From Rhynchonema sp. JSB1_4 (Eukaryota; Nematoda; Chromadorea; Monhysterida; Xyalidae): a stretch of 64,000 nt of DNA. The position numbers were made by a program, and so were the translations under genes. Positions within the stretch are counted from its first letter, which is position 1, and each line of letters opens with the position of its first letter. The notes beneath the pieces were generated by a model. It worked only from the letters and a program-made list of their open reading frames with translations. It was not told the DNA's origin and made no database searches. Positions 52,178 to 62,628 of this stretch are shown in pieces. The stretch spans positions 1 through 64,000 of the forward strand of contig JASAMV010003287.1 in the NCBI GenBank assembly GCA_030248065.1, given 5' to 3'.

Positions 52178-55100
52178 ATGCACCGTCTAACGGCCTGGTT
52201 TCATGGCGCCAACGGTCGGTCAGAAAAGGACCACCATAAAGGCAATAAACAAAAGTCGAAGAATGGCCGTGTGGTTATGGGCGACTTTCTGAGCCCAAAT
52301 GCCACTCTGAATTCCAACAACACTCGCGTTTCCGGCAATGGTTCTTCGTGGTTTGGTCGACAGCAACAAAAGGCCAATAACAACAACAACAACAAGAACA
52401 ACGCCACAAAACGCCAGCCAGATCACAAATCGCCACTGGCCACACTGAACGCGACGACGACAACGAGCTCAAAGGCGTCAAGCACGACACCCACTGGATG
52501 GCTGTATCATTGCCCGTACAGGACACTCGATAGAGACCAGGTGAGGGTCTTTGTCACTTTCGGTGGAAACAATGGCAGTTTTGAACTTCTATCCTTCTCA
52601 CAGTGGGGCGTTACTATACAAGTCTTATGTTGTGACCTGCTGCGTTGCGTGATTATATTCGTTTATGTTTGTGTGTGTCGACAACGAACCACTGTTGTTG
52701 ACGATTTAAACAGAATTCATATGAAAGTTCAGTCCGTATTCTCGAATTACACACGCGATCAACAACAACAAGTATGACTTCGGGTTCTGACTCATTTTTA
52801 CGACATCCGATATCTCCAATGGGCAATGGGCCCAGGCCATAGTCCCCGCAGTAGTGCATTGTGTTCCACACTCGTTGCTGCATCCCTTAATAAAACAATA
52901 AAACTAAACAGTTTTACAACTTTGGGCATTCTATTAGCTAAAAGGAAGGGAGGTCCAGTGCAGACATTAGAACAGGCTTCAAGCTGATCGACGAGGCAAT
53001 GAATTCTTTATTACCTACCCGACTATTGCTTACTTGTTTTGCGAATAGTCCTTCCAAATGGAGAAACAGCACATCAGTATTATAACGTACCATTCAAATT
53101 CTATTATTCCCATTTCCATTTTATGTTATGCACGTGCAACCTTTTTACAACTTCAGTAGAAAACTATATGTGCAAAACAGAAAATAGTGAAATGAACTCT
53201 GAGTAACATTTTTGCCTCTGGTTAACTGTACATTTTGCATGTTACCCTCTGCAGCGACTGAAAGTCGAAATCCCTTCAGCGCAAGTAAAAAGTGTCCTTT
53301 CGGTTTCTGCATGCACCCAGGCGTTATTTTTACGCATCACTGAGCATTATCCAAATCCTTTTTAGTTTTTTTTCAACTGCTGCTTATACTTGTGGCAGAC
53401 TGTATTATGTCATGTGGTACGGAAACAAACACTAGAATGTGACCAGCGAGTCGTTTTTGGCATTATTACGGTATGCCGCCGACACAATGTGGCCTTATTT
53501 AGTGCGCGGAAACAGTTGCGGTCAAAACAAACATTCATTTATTTCTGATTCTGACTTTATTTCGCGCTCTGACGCCTTGCGCAAACACGGTATGGTCATC
53601 ACATGATCCGAATTCATAGGTTTCACAATTTATTATGGTGATATAACCGAGAGTTGCTGAGCATTTTTTTAAAATTTCAAATTCACAATCTATTTTTCAC
53701 AGCCTTCCCGTCCAACCATGCTGTCGCCGGCGATGACCCGAAGCGAATACCACACACCAAAATTGTCCAACACTGCACGTCCCGGACTGAGTTTGGTCGA
53801 TCGAAATTGGGCCTCACCATCGGTCAACCCAGCGCGGAGGAACGATAATGGCAACGTGAACGTACCGGCGATTCTGCTGTCGAATTTCGACGCCGAAAGC
53901 AACGTAATGGACAATAATTCCGCGCGATTTTCGAACATCGATCCCAACCTGGGTCCGATGTCGTGGTCCACCATCTCCACGACGTCGTTGCAGCGACGCA
54001 CAAAGATACGCACCAATCCGTGGTTTGGGTCGGTCAGTGAGAAACAGGTACGTTACATCTGCTTGTGAAACATCAGAAAATCCAGACATTGTCGATTTTG
54101 GGCGGAAATTGCTCTTTCAACCATTTTTTAACATTCAAAAATATTCCGACTTTCTGTTTCAGACAAAATCCGGTGCACCTAACCGACCGTGTCTGAATCT
54201 GCCAGCAGCCGATCGCAACAACAATGAAACATCACCGAAAACACTCAACGCTCAAGTGCTGGACGAGTCGATGTGTAGTTCTGGTCAGTGAGTTACTTAT
54301 TGACATTGGGATGTTTATCTGTTGCTCCCATTTATCATCATCTGAACAACCGATGGGCATGATAACAATGATGTATACATCATCAGTGCCCCATGCAAAC
54401 ATTTCCAACCAATCTGAATTCCGCAGGCTACGGTAGTCACGACAGCAGTCCGGAATCGAGTGTGCACACACCTGATTGGCAAGGCGACGCGCCGACTCAG
54501 ACCAGCGTAAGTCCACAACCAAGCATCCCGGCGCAGACCAGAATGTACACAAGTCTAACGCTGGACAAAGCCGTGACTTGCAACGCACGCGAAATGGACT
54601 TGGAGTTGGGTTACTGTAGCGACTACACGTCCGACGACTCGGACGAGTGTACGGACTCGGACTACGAGTTTGCGTGCAGCCAGGCCGAGACATTGACCTG
54701 TTGCTCGTCGCCGAACAAAAGAAAGAAAGTTGTGCCGCCGCGATTCGTTGCGCCACCGCCACCGCCGTTCCCGCCCGGCCGCAAACAGAGAGATGCGCCC
54801 ATCGAGAAGGAGAAGGTGAGCAGAGGGTTGTTTCAATTTTTCTTGAATTTCGATAAATTCGAAACAAATATTCAAAATACGGTGCCGTGGCCCCATGTGA
54901 AGTCAACCTTTCGCGATAAAAGAAAGTACACACGCTCTCTGCACGGTGCGGGCTTCGTTGTGTGTGAGCGATGGGCATGATAACAAACAAGCTGACGATC
55001 ACCACCACACCATCAATCTGACGAACTGTCATTTCATCACAGGACAAGGACACCCAAATTATCAGCGAACTATCGCGTCGTGTCACCTCACTTCGGGCGA

Positions 55101-55246
55101 ACACCCGTATTCTGGAACGTGTTGTGCAAGATGCCAAGATGGAACGCGAACGTCGAATGAAGGAACGTGAAATGTGTATGGAACAGATACAGCAGCTGAC
55201 CAGATGCACCTGGCGTATGCAACGCCAGTTTGAGATGTATTTGTGA
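52178..55246 (+). CDS. orphan coiled-coil protein with acidic and polyproline segments
   Basis: Five exons: 52178-52540, 53703-54047, 54163-54283, 54427-54815 and 55043-55246. All phases match, giving 474 codons (473 aa). Residues 1-121 are basic and then Asn/Ser/Thr-rich, with a six-Asn run. Exons 2-3 are Ser/Asn/Pro-rich. Around 339-355 is an acidic patch (DYTSDDSDECTDSDYEF), followed by a basic NKRKK and a polyproline PPPPPFPPG near 385. Residues 407-473 form a strongly predicted coiled coil (ISELSRRVTSLRANTRILER and following). The mostly disordered layout plus a C-terminal coiled coil suggests a scaffold or cytoskeletal adaptor, but no family is recognised. Two of its introns each contain an exact ATGGGCATGATAAC. 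The first in-frame ATG is used. Confidence 0.8.
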
Positions 55247-57009
55247 TGGTTTTTTCTGAGAATTTAATTTGTGCTGTTGTCATTTTATATATTATTAAAC
55301 TATTATTCTCAACATTATCTAAACCCGTGAAAATATCCACTTTGACATGAGCTTATACTATAATTCGTGTGTATAGTAGTAGTACAATTGTTGTAAACGT
55401 TTTGTTGAGTGCTTCTAGTCATCATACAAATGTAATTTTCGTAATGTGAAGTTCAAAATTGTGATCTTTTGCCCATAATTTTATTGGTCCCGCTATATGA
55501 TTACCTCGTTCAACAATTTTTTTGTCATCCAACAAAGACTGCGGCGTGTGTGCACACATTGCATTGCATCTTTGGATTACCACCAGTTTTGTGTTCTAGA
55601 AATATAGATAAAGGAATAAAATTCATGTTATTGTAACTGTGAAATCTCTGATGCAGTTCAAGTTGTTCAATCAAATTGCCGCAAAATTCCCCCATGCCAA
55701 CACAATACTGTACATAAGTCGGTTTCTACGATTGAAAAAAGGTGAAAAATCCATCCAAACGAACATGATCCAGTTATATAACTGTACGAGCACTCTTAAT
55801 CTTGCTTATCAGCTCATTTGTGCGCGAATGGAGCTAGAGAATGCCAAAGCACCAAACATGCACCACACTGTGGGGCTCATCAATCCCCCAAATCTCCGAG
55901 GTGCTACGTCAAACTTGAAGCGTGAAGGGTCGTTATCTGGTTACGGCGCATGTATAACCAAACCAACCACTGGATGCCTGAGCAAAGACGGAGCACCAGG
56001 ATTCTTTTTTCCCGTAAAATGGGAAATCTTTGGGGTTTTGTAAAAACACGAACTGAAAGTGGGTTGTTTTTACCATGAGCATTGTTTCTTCATACACTCC
56101 AGGGGCCAGGAGAATCTGTTCTTCTTTGGTGTGCGTGTGATCCCATGTTGTAATCCGCTATGAAGACACATCGTTATGTTATGCCGTCAGTGTTAATTTA
56201 ATGCTTGAATGCGCGCTTGATTTGCTTATAAATATAAGCCGCCGGACATCTTTTGGTAGACCGAAGGCCTGGTGATTCACCATTAGATTTCATCTCGTTC
56301 AGGTTCTATACAGCATGTGGGAACCGGAACTGGATCCGGAACCAAGACGTTACATACAGCAGGCATGCAGCAGTGCCGTCTTGAGAGACCATGGCATAAA
56401 CAACTGTATTCTCATATTCATCCAAAGGAGCCAGCCAAATTAGCGCCCAGCCTGAGCGTATTTTGCTAAAATATTTTGTTGTTGCTTGCTTTGATATTAT
56501 TATCATACGACTGCGCTAACGGGCACCTTTGCATTTGTGACGGTGGTCTTCTTGTTTAGATGCACACTGAGACACTGCTGACTGGTAATCAAAGCATCAT
56601 GTCTCAGTGTAATCAATGTTTGAGAATTTGTTGACAGCATGGGGCATTCTTGAAGCCACAGACAGCAAGATCGAACGGGGATATCTGATGTATAATAGAA
56701 AAGGGAAGGAAGCAGACACTGAAGCAAAGTATCTTCAAAACTTAGAAAACTAATAACAAACTGGACTGCGGTGCACTGCGTTGGTGTTCATTTCACGATT
56801 TATTAATTTAGGCACAGTATGTAGGTGACAATCATCCCGCTTTCAAACATGCGAATTTAGACAAAATAAACACCACGATCAGTACCATACCGTGCTCATC
56901 ACTACCCATTATAAGTAACTCCAGTCAGAAGAACAGGATACATAAGATCACACAAACCCGATAAAAAATCAACCTTGTTTAATTGAGCAAACAATAATTA
57001 TATGTTTTG
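55247..57009. other. intergenic, contains CC-gene 3' UTR
   Basis: An AATAAA at 55615-55620 is a candidate polyadenylation signal for the coiled-coil gene. An ORF at about 55651-56043 has no support. Nothing else is recognised. Confidence 0.45.
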
Positions 57010-57195
57010 TAAATTTCTAATTTCGTTGCCTCACGCAGCTGACACGCAAAGCTTGTGCGCCTGAAACGCTCGAAACGCAAAAAAGCCAGCCTCGTGGCTT
57101 GTTGACTGTCTGTTGAGCTTGTAGCCTGCCTCGACTTCGAACGGGAGTTTCTCTGCGTCTGTAAAAATGCATGAGGCAACGAAATTAGAAATTTA
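57010..57195. mobile_element. MITE copy A, TAAATTTCTAATTTC ends
   Basis: A 186-bp element with inverted ends of about 24 bases (TAAATTTCTAATTTCGTTGCCTCA and complement). It ends five bases from the stop codon of the crotonase-like gene, so it probably supplies the 3' UTR. A relative lies at 58150-58401 with shared internal segments (GTGGCTTGTTGACTGT, CGACTTCGAACGGGAGTTT). Confidence 0.8.
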
Positions 57196-57200
57196 TTATA

Positions 57201-60200
57201 TCACAGTTTACTTTTCGGCTCCGTGTTCAAATCGCCGAACTTCCCGCTTCTGCCGGCGCCAGCGACAAATTTTGAAGCACCTGTGTGTTGCAGTTGGACT
57301 GGTGGCGTTTCACAAGTTACAAAAAGACAAAAACAAGGCTCAAACATCAAACGAAACATTACCATCTTTAGATTCCTGAGCAATAATATGGAATGCATTC
57401 TGCAATTCGTAATCGAAAGCGTCTTGATACGATTTCGCATCATAGATACCGTAGTACGCCGATCGTCGGTCAGCGCGCATGCACTCCTTGGGATGACGGG
57501 TGATGGATCGCGCTAATTTCACTGCTTCACCGAAAGCTGCAACGTCAGGGTGGGCCAGGGTTTATTTTTTCAAAACGGGCTGGTCGCATGAAGCTAGGAA
57601 AGTCAAAAATTTAGTAGCTTTTTTCTGCTGAAATGCCAATTTACTAGCTTTTTTGTCCCAAATATAAAATTTAGTAGCTTTCACGCTACTAAATTTGAAA
57701 ATTTACTAGCTTTTCAAAAAAATTTAGTAGCTAAAAAGCTACTAAATTTGGTTAAAAAAATCCATGTATTGACGTCAAATATAGCTGGTGGTGATTCGAG
57801 CTCGCTGTGAGTCGCTGACCACCACCTTGAGCGGACGGAACACCCTTGTGAAACATCAGCAGACCTAAATTGACCGACCAAAACAGCCAAACATCCAGAA
57901 CAGAACCAACCAGTGCCGGTCTCCGACAATCGATTGACGAGTCCCCATTCGAAAGCAGTGCCGGCATCAATCGGCCGACCAGTGAGTATCATGTCCATCG
58001 CGCGAGATTGACCGATCAGATGCGGCAGACGGACGGTGCCGCCATCGAGCAGGGGCACACCTGCAAGGTGATGTTAATGGGTTGATAAATCTGTAATGAA
58101 TGTAATCTGAATTTTCGCTCAGAAATCGATGTCTCTTCGTCTGTTATACTAAATTTCCAATTTCATTGCCTCATGTGTTTCTACAGACGCAGGGAAACTC
58201 CCGTTCGAAGTCGAGGCAGGCAACACAGTCAACAAGCCACGCAGCTGGCTCGTCTGCGTTTCGAATGTTTCAGTCACAGAAGCTATGTGTGTCAGCTGCG
58301 TGGCTTGTTGACTGTGTGTTGAGCTTGATGCCTGCTTCGACTTCGAACTGGAGTTTTCCTGCGTCTGTAAAAATGCGTGAGGCAATGAAATTAGAAACTT
58401 ACTATACAATGCCTGACAAAGGCACCCGTCACACTACACTGGCTTAAAAACCGTTCTTTATTTTTCGTGAAAAAAGCAGTTTTTTTCAATATTTTTTCCA
58501 GTATTTAGCGATGGAAAGCAGAAAATATGACGATTTTAGGTCAAAATATGTTCATGTGGGCCAGTTGTTTCTCGAAAGTGCATTATTAGTCCACGGAAAC
58601 ATGCGTTTTACAAGTTTTTCTGTCAGTTAACTTTCATCCTTGAGCCAGTTTTTTCCCAAAACCAAAAAAACTCATCGGTATTGCATTACAAGTTTTTGCA
58701 AAATCAAAATTTTACCGATAATTTTCCGGTAAAAAACCGATGAGGTACCCACGGAAAAGTATATGCATGTGGTAAAATATTGGGCTCTCGAAAAAAAACA
58801 AAGAAACCCGGGTTTTCCGTGGTCTTTTTCGTCTGTCAATGAACTTCATACTGCTTCTCATTAATCGACAGACATAAGAAGCTGGGTGATACAGGGACAA
58901 CTCACTTCTTGTCCAACATAGGTTGGCGCAACATTTGTCATTGCCAATCTCCGTAGTCCAATCTAACAAACGAAACATCACGTCAACCAACACAACCACG
59001 CACCGAATCTGCGGCAGAACACGCCAAACACAGCCGTCCGATCCGCGCATCGCATATCGCACATCGCTGCCAGCTCCAGACCACCGGCCACACAGTAACC
59101 GGTCACAGCCGCGATAACCGGCTTGGTGAAACGCATCATTGATGGACCCTGACGAATTGAAGTGGCATATATTGAGCAAGTGTTCATAAAAAAATAAATG
59201 TCTGGCGACATACCATAGGTCGATGGTGCTTGAGAAAATCGCGCCAGAATTTCATATTGCTATCGCCAGATGCGACTTCGCTCAGATCATAGCCGGCGCA
59301 GAACGTACCACCTGAATGATTGACAATAAAATGGTTGATGAACCTTGGCTGGTCGCAGTTGCCCGGAGGATTGTCAAAGGCCACTTTAGATGCAATTTGC
59401 TATTTGAAAGAGAAAACTGATAAATCTCCAAATTTCTCCGGTGCACACATTTCTCTCATCTGTCTGATGGCCCCTCCTCCGATAATCAAGATAAAACCAG
59501 AGTTGGGCTCGTTCGTTGCGAACACAACGTACACGAGGAACAAATTTGCAGCGCGCGACCAGTGTAAAGGCAGTCTACGGGAGGTTGTCACTCAGCCCCC
59601 GAATACCGTAACCCACCGTAATTTTGATCTGCAAGGATCGTGTCGAGACCATTTTGTTTTTTATCTATGTTTTGCGTGTTAGCGCCAACACCAACCAACA
59701 TTTCCAAGTTTTGGTGATCGACGCGCACGATGACAATTTCCAGCTTGCTGCCGCTAATACACGTGTCGATAAGCAGCGATCAGCATGGGTCTCGCAACGA
59801 TCTTGCTTGCGGTGGGTTACGGTATTCGGGGGCTGAGTGACAAGCTCCCGTAGACTGCCTTTATATATGGTTCATCCCGCTCGCTCAGTTTCTCAAAAAT
59901 AAAAGTTGTTGGCCGTGTTCGTCAAGTACGCAACGAACGAGTTTTACTCCACCTTGGAAGAACTTCTGGAGCTGCAAACAAAAAAGAACAGCAACAAAGA
60001 AACCAACCGATTCCATGCAAAACAGCCACATCCAAAGCATCGTTTGCTTCGAACTTTTCGAAACTTTCCACCAATTGCAGCGCAGTTGCGTGATTGACGC
60101 AGTTCCGTTTCTCTGGCCTGTTGATGCCAATTAGGCAAATGTTATCCATTGTTTCAAACTTGACCAATTCAGTTGCTGTCGCTAAATTGCGTGCCATTTT

Positions 60201-60245
60201 TGACGTTGTCCTTTGTTGTAATGTTCGCAAGCTGCGTGTGAACAT
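57201..60245 (-). CDS. enoyl-CoA hydratase/isomerase (crotonase) family protein, mitochondrial-type
   Basis: Six minus-strand exons: 60245-60008, 59311-59214, 59148-59004, 58060-57911, 57536-57363 and 57280-57201. They give 295 codons (294 aa). The N-terminus ([20 protein letters not shown]) is Arg/Ser/Thr-rich without acids, like a mitochondrial presequence. The crotonase core shows [25 protein letters not shown] and [17 protein letters not shown] (CoA-binding oxyanion hole), then [18 protein letters not shown] and a C-terminal AGRSGKF. The two glutamates used by classical hydratases appear replaced: the AGEKA-type position reads ADRTA, and the QPE-type position reads VFC. It may therefore be a hydrolase- or isomerase-like member rather than a beta-oxidation hydratase; this is judged by eye alignment. 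Introns 1, 3 and 4 carry MITE-type insertions or repeats. Confidence 0.9.
57600..57760. repeat. TTTAGTAGCT / AGCTACTAAA inverted reiteration
   Basis: Intron 4 of the crotonase-like gene contains at least five words of the type TTTAGTAGCT or TTTACTAGCT, plus two AGCTACTAAA-type inverses between 57605 and 57750. The pairs can form two stacked hairpins. Confidence 0.65.
58150..58401. mobile_element. MITE copy B, related to 57010-57195
   Basis: A 252-bp element in intron 3 of the crotonase-like gene. Its ends, TAAATTTCCAATTTCATTGC and the near-complement, match copy A. Internally, a long inverted segment (CTCCCGTTCGAAGTCGAGGC against GCTTCGACTTCGAACTGGAG) makes most of it self-complementary. Confidence 0.8.
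59567..59862. mobile_element. TA-flanked MITE, copy 1
   Basis: Inverted ends of about 45 bases begin AAGGCAGTCTACGGGAG and are flanked by TA on both sides (59565-59566 and 59863-59864), as for Tc1/mariner-type MITEs. The 296-bp element lies in intron 1 of the crotonase-like gene. A second copy at 61794-62577 is interrupted by another MITE. Confidence 0.85.
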
Positions 60246-60784
60246 TTCAATTCCAGCAGCGAGGCGAGACACGAGCAAGTCACTACATTTAGACACTTCC
60301 TGAAATAAGGAAAAAAATTTTTAATTAACCATCAGTGGACATTGGACAAGACAACAAGGAGTGGAGTTGCCAAGCTGCTCGTCGCGTGGCGTCGGATTAT
60401 AAAATCTTTGGCGTCAGGCAACTTGGAATTTCTCTTTCTTTTAATTTTTTTTTTGGTTTTTGGTGCACAATACTATTTTATCTTGTTAAAATGGCATCAC
60501 TTTGATGTCACCTTGTCCTTTCAAATTCAAATTTTATCTGTAAGCTCACGCAAAGACCTTCAGGAGATCCGGCAAACACCTAAAAAAGAGACATATCAGT
60601 AAATAGCACACAAAATTATAATCATGAATGATCAAACGACAAAACGTACCGGAGAGATTCAAAAACAACAAACAACACAGCAACGGCAGGCGATAAATCA
60701 GCGATTGATGGCGAACACGAGATGATAACAGATGTCAACAAAATTGATGATGACCTGAAAGCAGCAACCCAGTGACTGAGGGGA
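60246..60784. other. spacer, nothing recognised
   Basis: 5' flank of the crotonase-like gene. No ORF or repeat boundary is apparent. Confidence 0.4.
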
Positions 60785-61793
60785 TCAGTCAACGACAGCT
60801 GAGAATTTTGATGAAATGTGGCAAGAAACTACGTCTCGACCACGTGAGTTTAGTTTAGTTTTAAAGGCCGCAATTGAGGCAGCAGAGACGACGTCCTCTG
60901 GGAGCCTGTTCCAGAGGTCCACGACACGATAGGCCCAGTACCCGGACAAGTCTGCACCCGCGCCATGGACTCGACACAAACCGTGGGAGTGCCCCTCGGG
61001 TTGGGCGGCCGGTGTCACGAGATGGAAAGAAGGATTCCTTGGTTACCCCAGGTATGTGACCGTGAATGACCTTGTACACAAGCACAAGATCGTTCACGGT
61101 CCGGCGATAAATTAGGGGGTCTAAATTTAGGGCATGCAAACGCTGTTGATAAGACAGTGTCTGCATGCCAGGTAAATAGTAGGTGAACCGACGTTGAATT
61201 TTTTCAACGTTTTTAGCTAAAGTGACATTTTGAGGGGACCAAATGGACATGGAGAATTCCAGCAATGGGCGAACATAAGCCAAGTATAGTTTTCTGAGGA
61301 AATCGAGATTTCGACTGTGGAAGTTTCGGCGGATGGTCTTGTCACCAGTGTAGTTCCTGGGGGGGAGGGGGTCCCCGGGTCCCCCCTCGGGTACGCTATG
61401 CCTAGGTATCTCCCTCTCAGGTGGTACACTATCCCCCTATCTCCCCCTCCGGGTGCACTATCTCCCCCAATTTTTGCCTAAAATAGGCATTTTTAGGGCT
61501 AAAATGGGCATTTTTATACCAAAAATGTGATTTTTAGGTCAATGTTCTCAAAAGTCGCCATAATGTCCTTTTTATGAAGAATTTTTCCAAAAAGGGGCAA
61601 AAATAGGTCAAATTTTCCACCTCAAAAAGTGACTTTTTCCCGAATTTGGGTCTTCCCCCTTCCCCCCTCGGGGGTACACTATCTCCCCCTCCCCCCTCCG
61701 AAAAAAAAACGGAGGGTCCGCTATCTCCCCTTCGGACCAGGAACTACACTGCTTGTCACCATGAAAGTGGATGGCAAAGCAAGTGCAAACCTA
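60785..61793 (-). pseudogene. non-LTR retrotransposon C-terminal fragment, broken
   Basis: On the minus strand, 61283-60861 encodes the typical post-reverse-transcriptase tail of CR1/Jockey-type LINEs (AYVRPLLEFSMSIWSPQN, EKIQRRFTYYLPG, RRTVNDLVLVYKVIHGHIPG). A frameshift near 61015 moves the reading into the frame ending WAYRVVDLWNRLPEDVV and AFKTKL. Upstream the frame is interrupted by the MITE at 61346-61751 and resumes beyond it (FAIHFHGDK, then TIRRNFHSRNLDFLRKL). The fragment is then truncated by the TA-flanked MITE at 61794. It is 5'-truncated, frameshifted and certainly inactive. Confidence 0.85.
61346..61751. mobile_element. MITE copy (ii), CAGTG-ended, with CTATCTCCCC words
   Basis: Inverted ends CAGTGTAGTTCCTGG (61346-61360) and complement (61737-61751). 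A perfect 8-bp target duplication CTTGTCAC lies at 61338-61345 and 61752-61759. A G-run follows the left end. The word CTATCTCCCC occurs at 61437, 61458, 61679 and 61721, on both sides of an A/T-rich core. It is inserted in the LINE fragment, where its removal restores the LINE reading frame across the junction. Confidence 0.9.
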
Positions 61794-62577
61794 AAGGCAG
61801 TCTACGGGTGGTTGTCAGTCACTCAGCCCCCGAATACCGTAACCCAGGGTAGTACTTGGGGGGGGTGGGGGGGTCCCCCCCCAAATTCATCTATCTATCG
61901 TCAACACTTTTTGATTTCATCTATCTATCGTCAACACATATGGGCAAATCTATCTATCGTCAACAAATTTTGGGAACAATCTATCTATCGTCAACACATT
62001 TCGAACCCAAAATTGACATTTTTGCCTCAAAATGGCTCAAAATCGGTATTTTTCACCACAAATAGGCAAAAATCGCGCGCTACGCGCGGATTTAGTACAT
62101 CTATACGCGTTTTCATTAATATTTACACATTTATTACCTACTTAATGCACTATACTATACCTTGATTTTTGGCGACCCCCCCACCATCTATCTATCGTCA
62201 ACAAGTTTGGGTCGACCCCCCCCCCCAGATTTCGGACTTTGGTCATCTATCTATCGTCAACACATTTCGGGTCCCAATCTATCTATCGTCAACACCCTGA
62301 CCAAGTACTACACTGCCGTAACCCACCTTAATTTTGATCTGCAACTGCAAGGATCGTGTCGAGACCATTTTGTTTTTTATCTATGTTTTGCGTGTTAGCG
62401 CCAACACCAACCAACATTTCCAAGTTTTGGTGATCGACGCGCACGATGACAATTTCCAGCTTGCTGCCGCTAATACACGTGTCGATAAGCAGCGATCAGC
62501 ATGGGTCTCGCAACGATCTTGCTTGCGATGGGTTACGGTATTCGGGGGCTGAGTGACAACCTCCCGTAGACTGCCTT
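61794..62577. mobile_element. TA-flanked MITE, copy 2, interrupted
   Basis: Same ends and interior as 59567-59862, with TA at 61792-61793 and 62578-62579. It is split by MITE copy (iii) at 61845-62315. The right part (62316-62577) is nearly identical to copy 1, indicating recent amplification. Confidence 0.9.
61845..62315. mobile_element. MITE copy (iii), CAGTG-ended, with ATCTATCTATCGTCAACA words
   Basis: Ends CAGGGTAGTACTTGG and the complement of CAGTGTAGTACTTGG. A perfect 8-bp duplication CCGTAACC lies at 61837-61844 and 62316-62323. The 18-base word ATCTATCTATCGTCAACA is repeated seven times in direct orientation (61889, 61919, 61948, 61979, 62186, 62245, 62277), four left and three right of an A/T-rich core containing AAAATCGCGCGC. 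Right next to the left end is a G/C-run. Nested inside the TA-flanked MITE. Confidence 0.9.
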
Positions 62578-62628
62578 TATATTCTATATATCCATTTGTT
62601 TTGCAGCGAAGATCACTAAGCGACCAAA

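Noticed and set aside
55639..56043. 134-codon ORF
   Set aside because: The frame opens at a non-ATG codon, there is no homology, and it lies in the presumed 3' flank of the coiled-coil gene.
61629..62165. 178-codon plus-strand ORF across the MITE nest
   Set aside because: It runs through three mobile-element junctions and its residues are translations of the repeated words.
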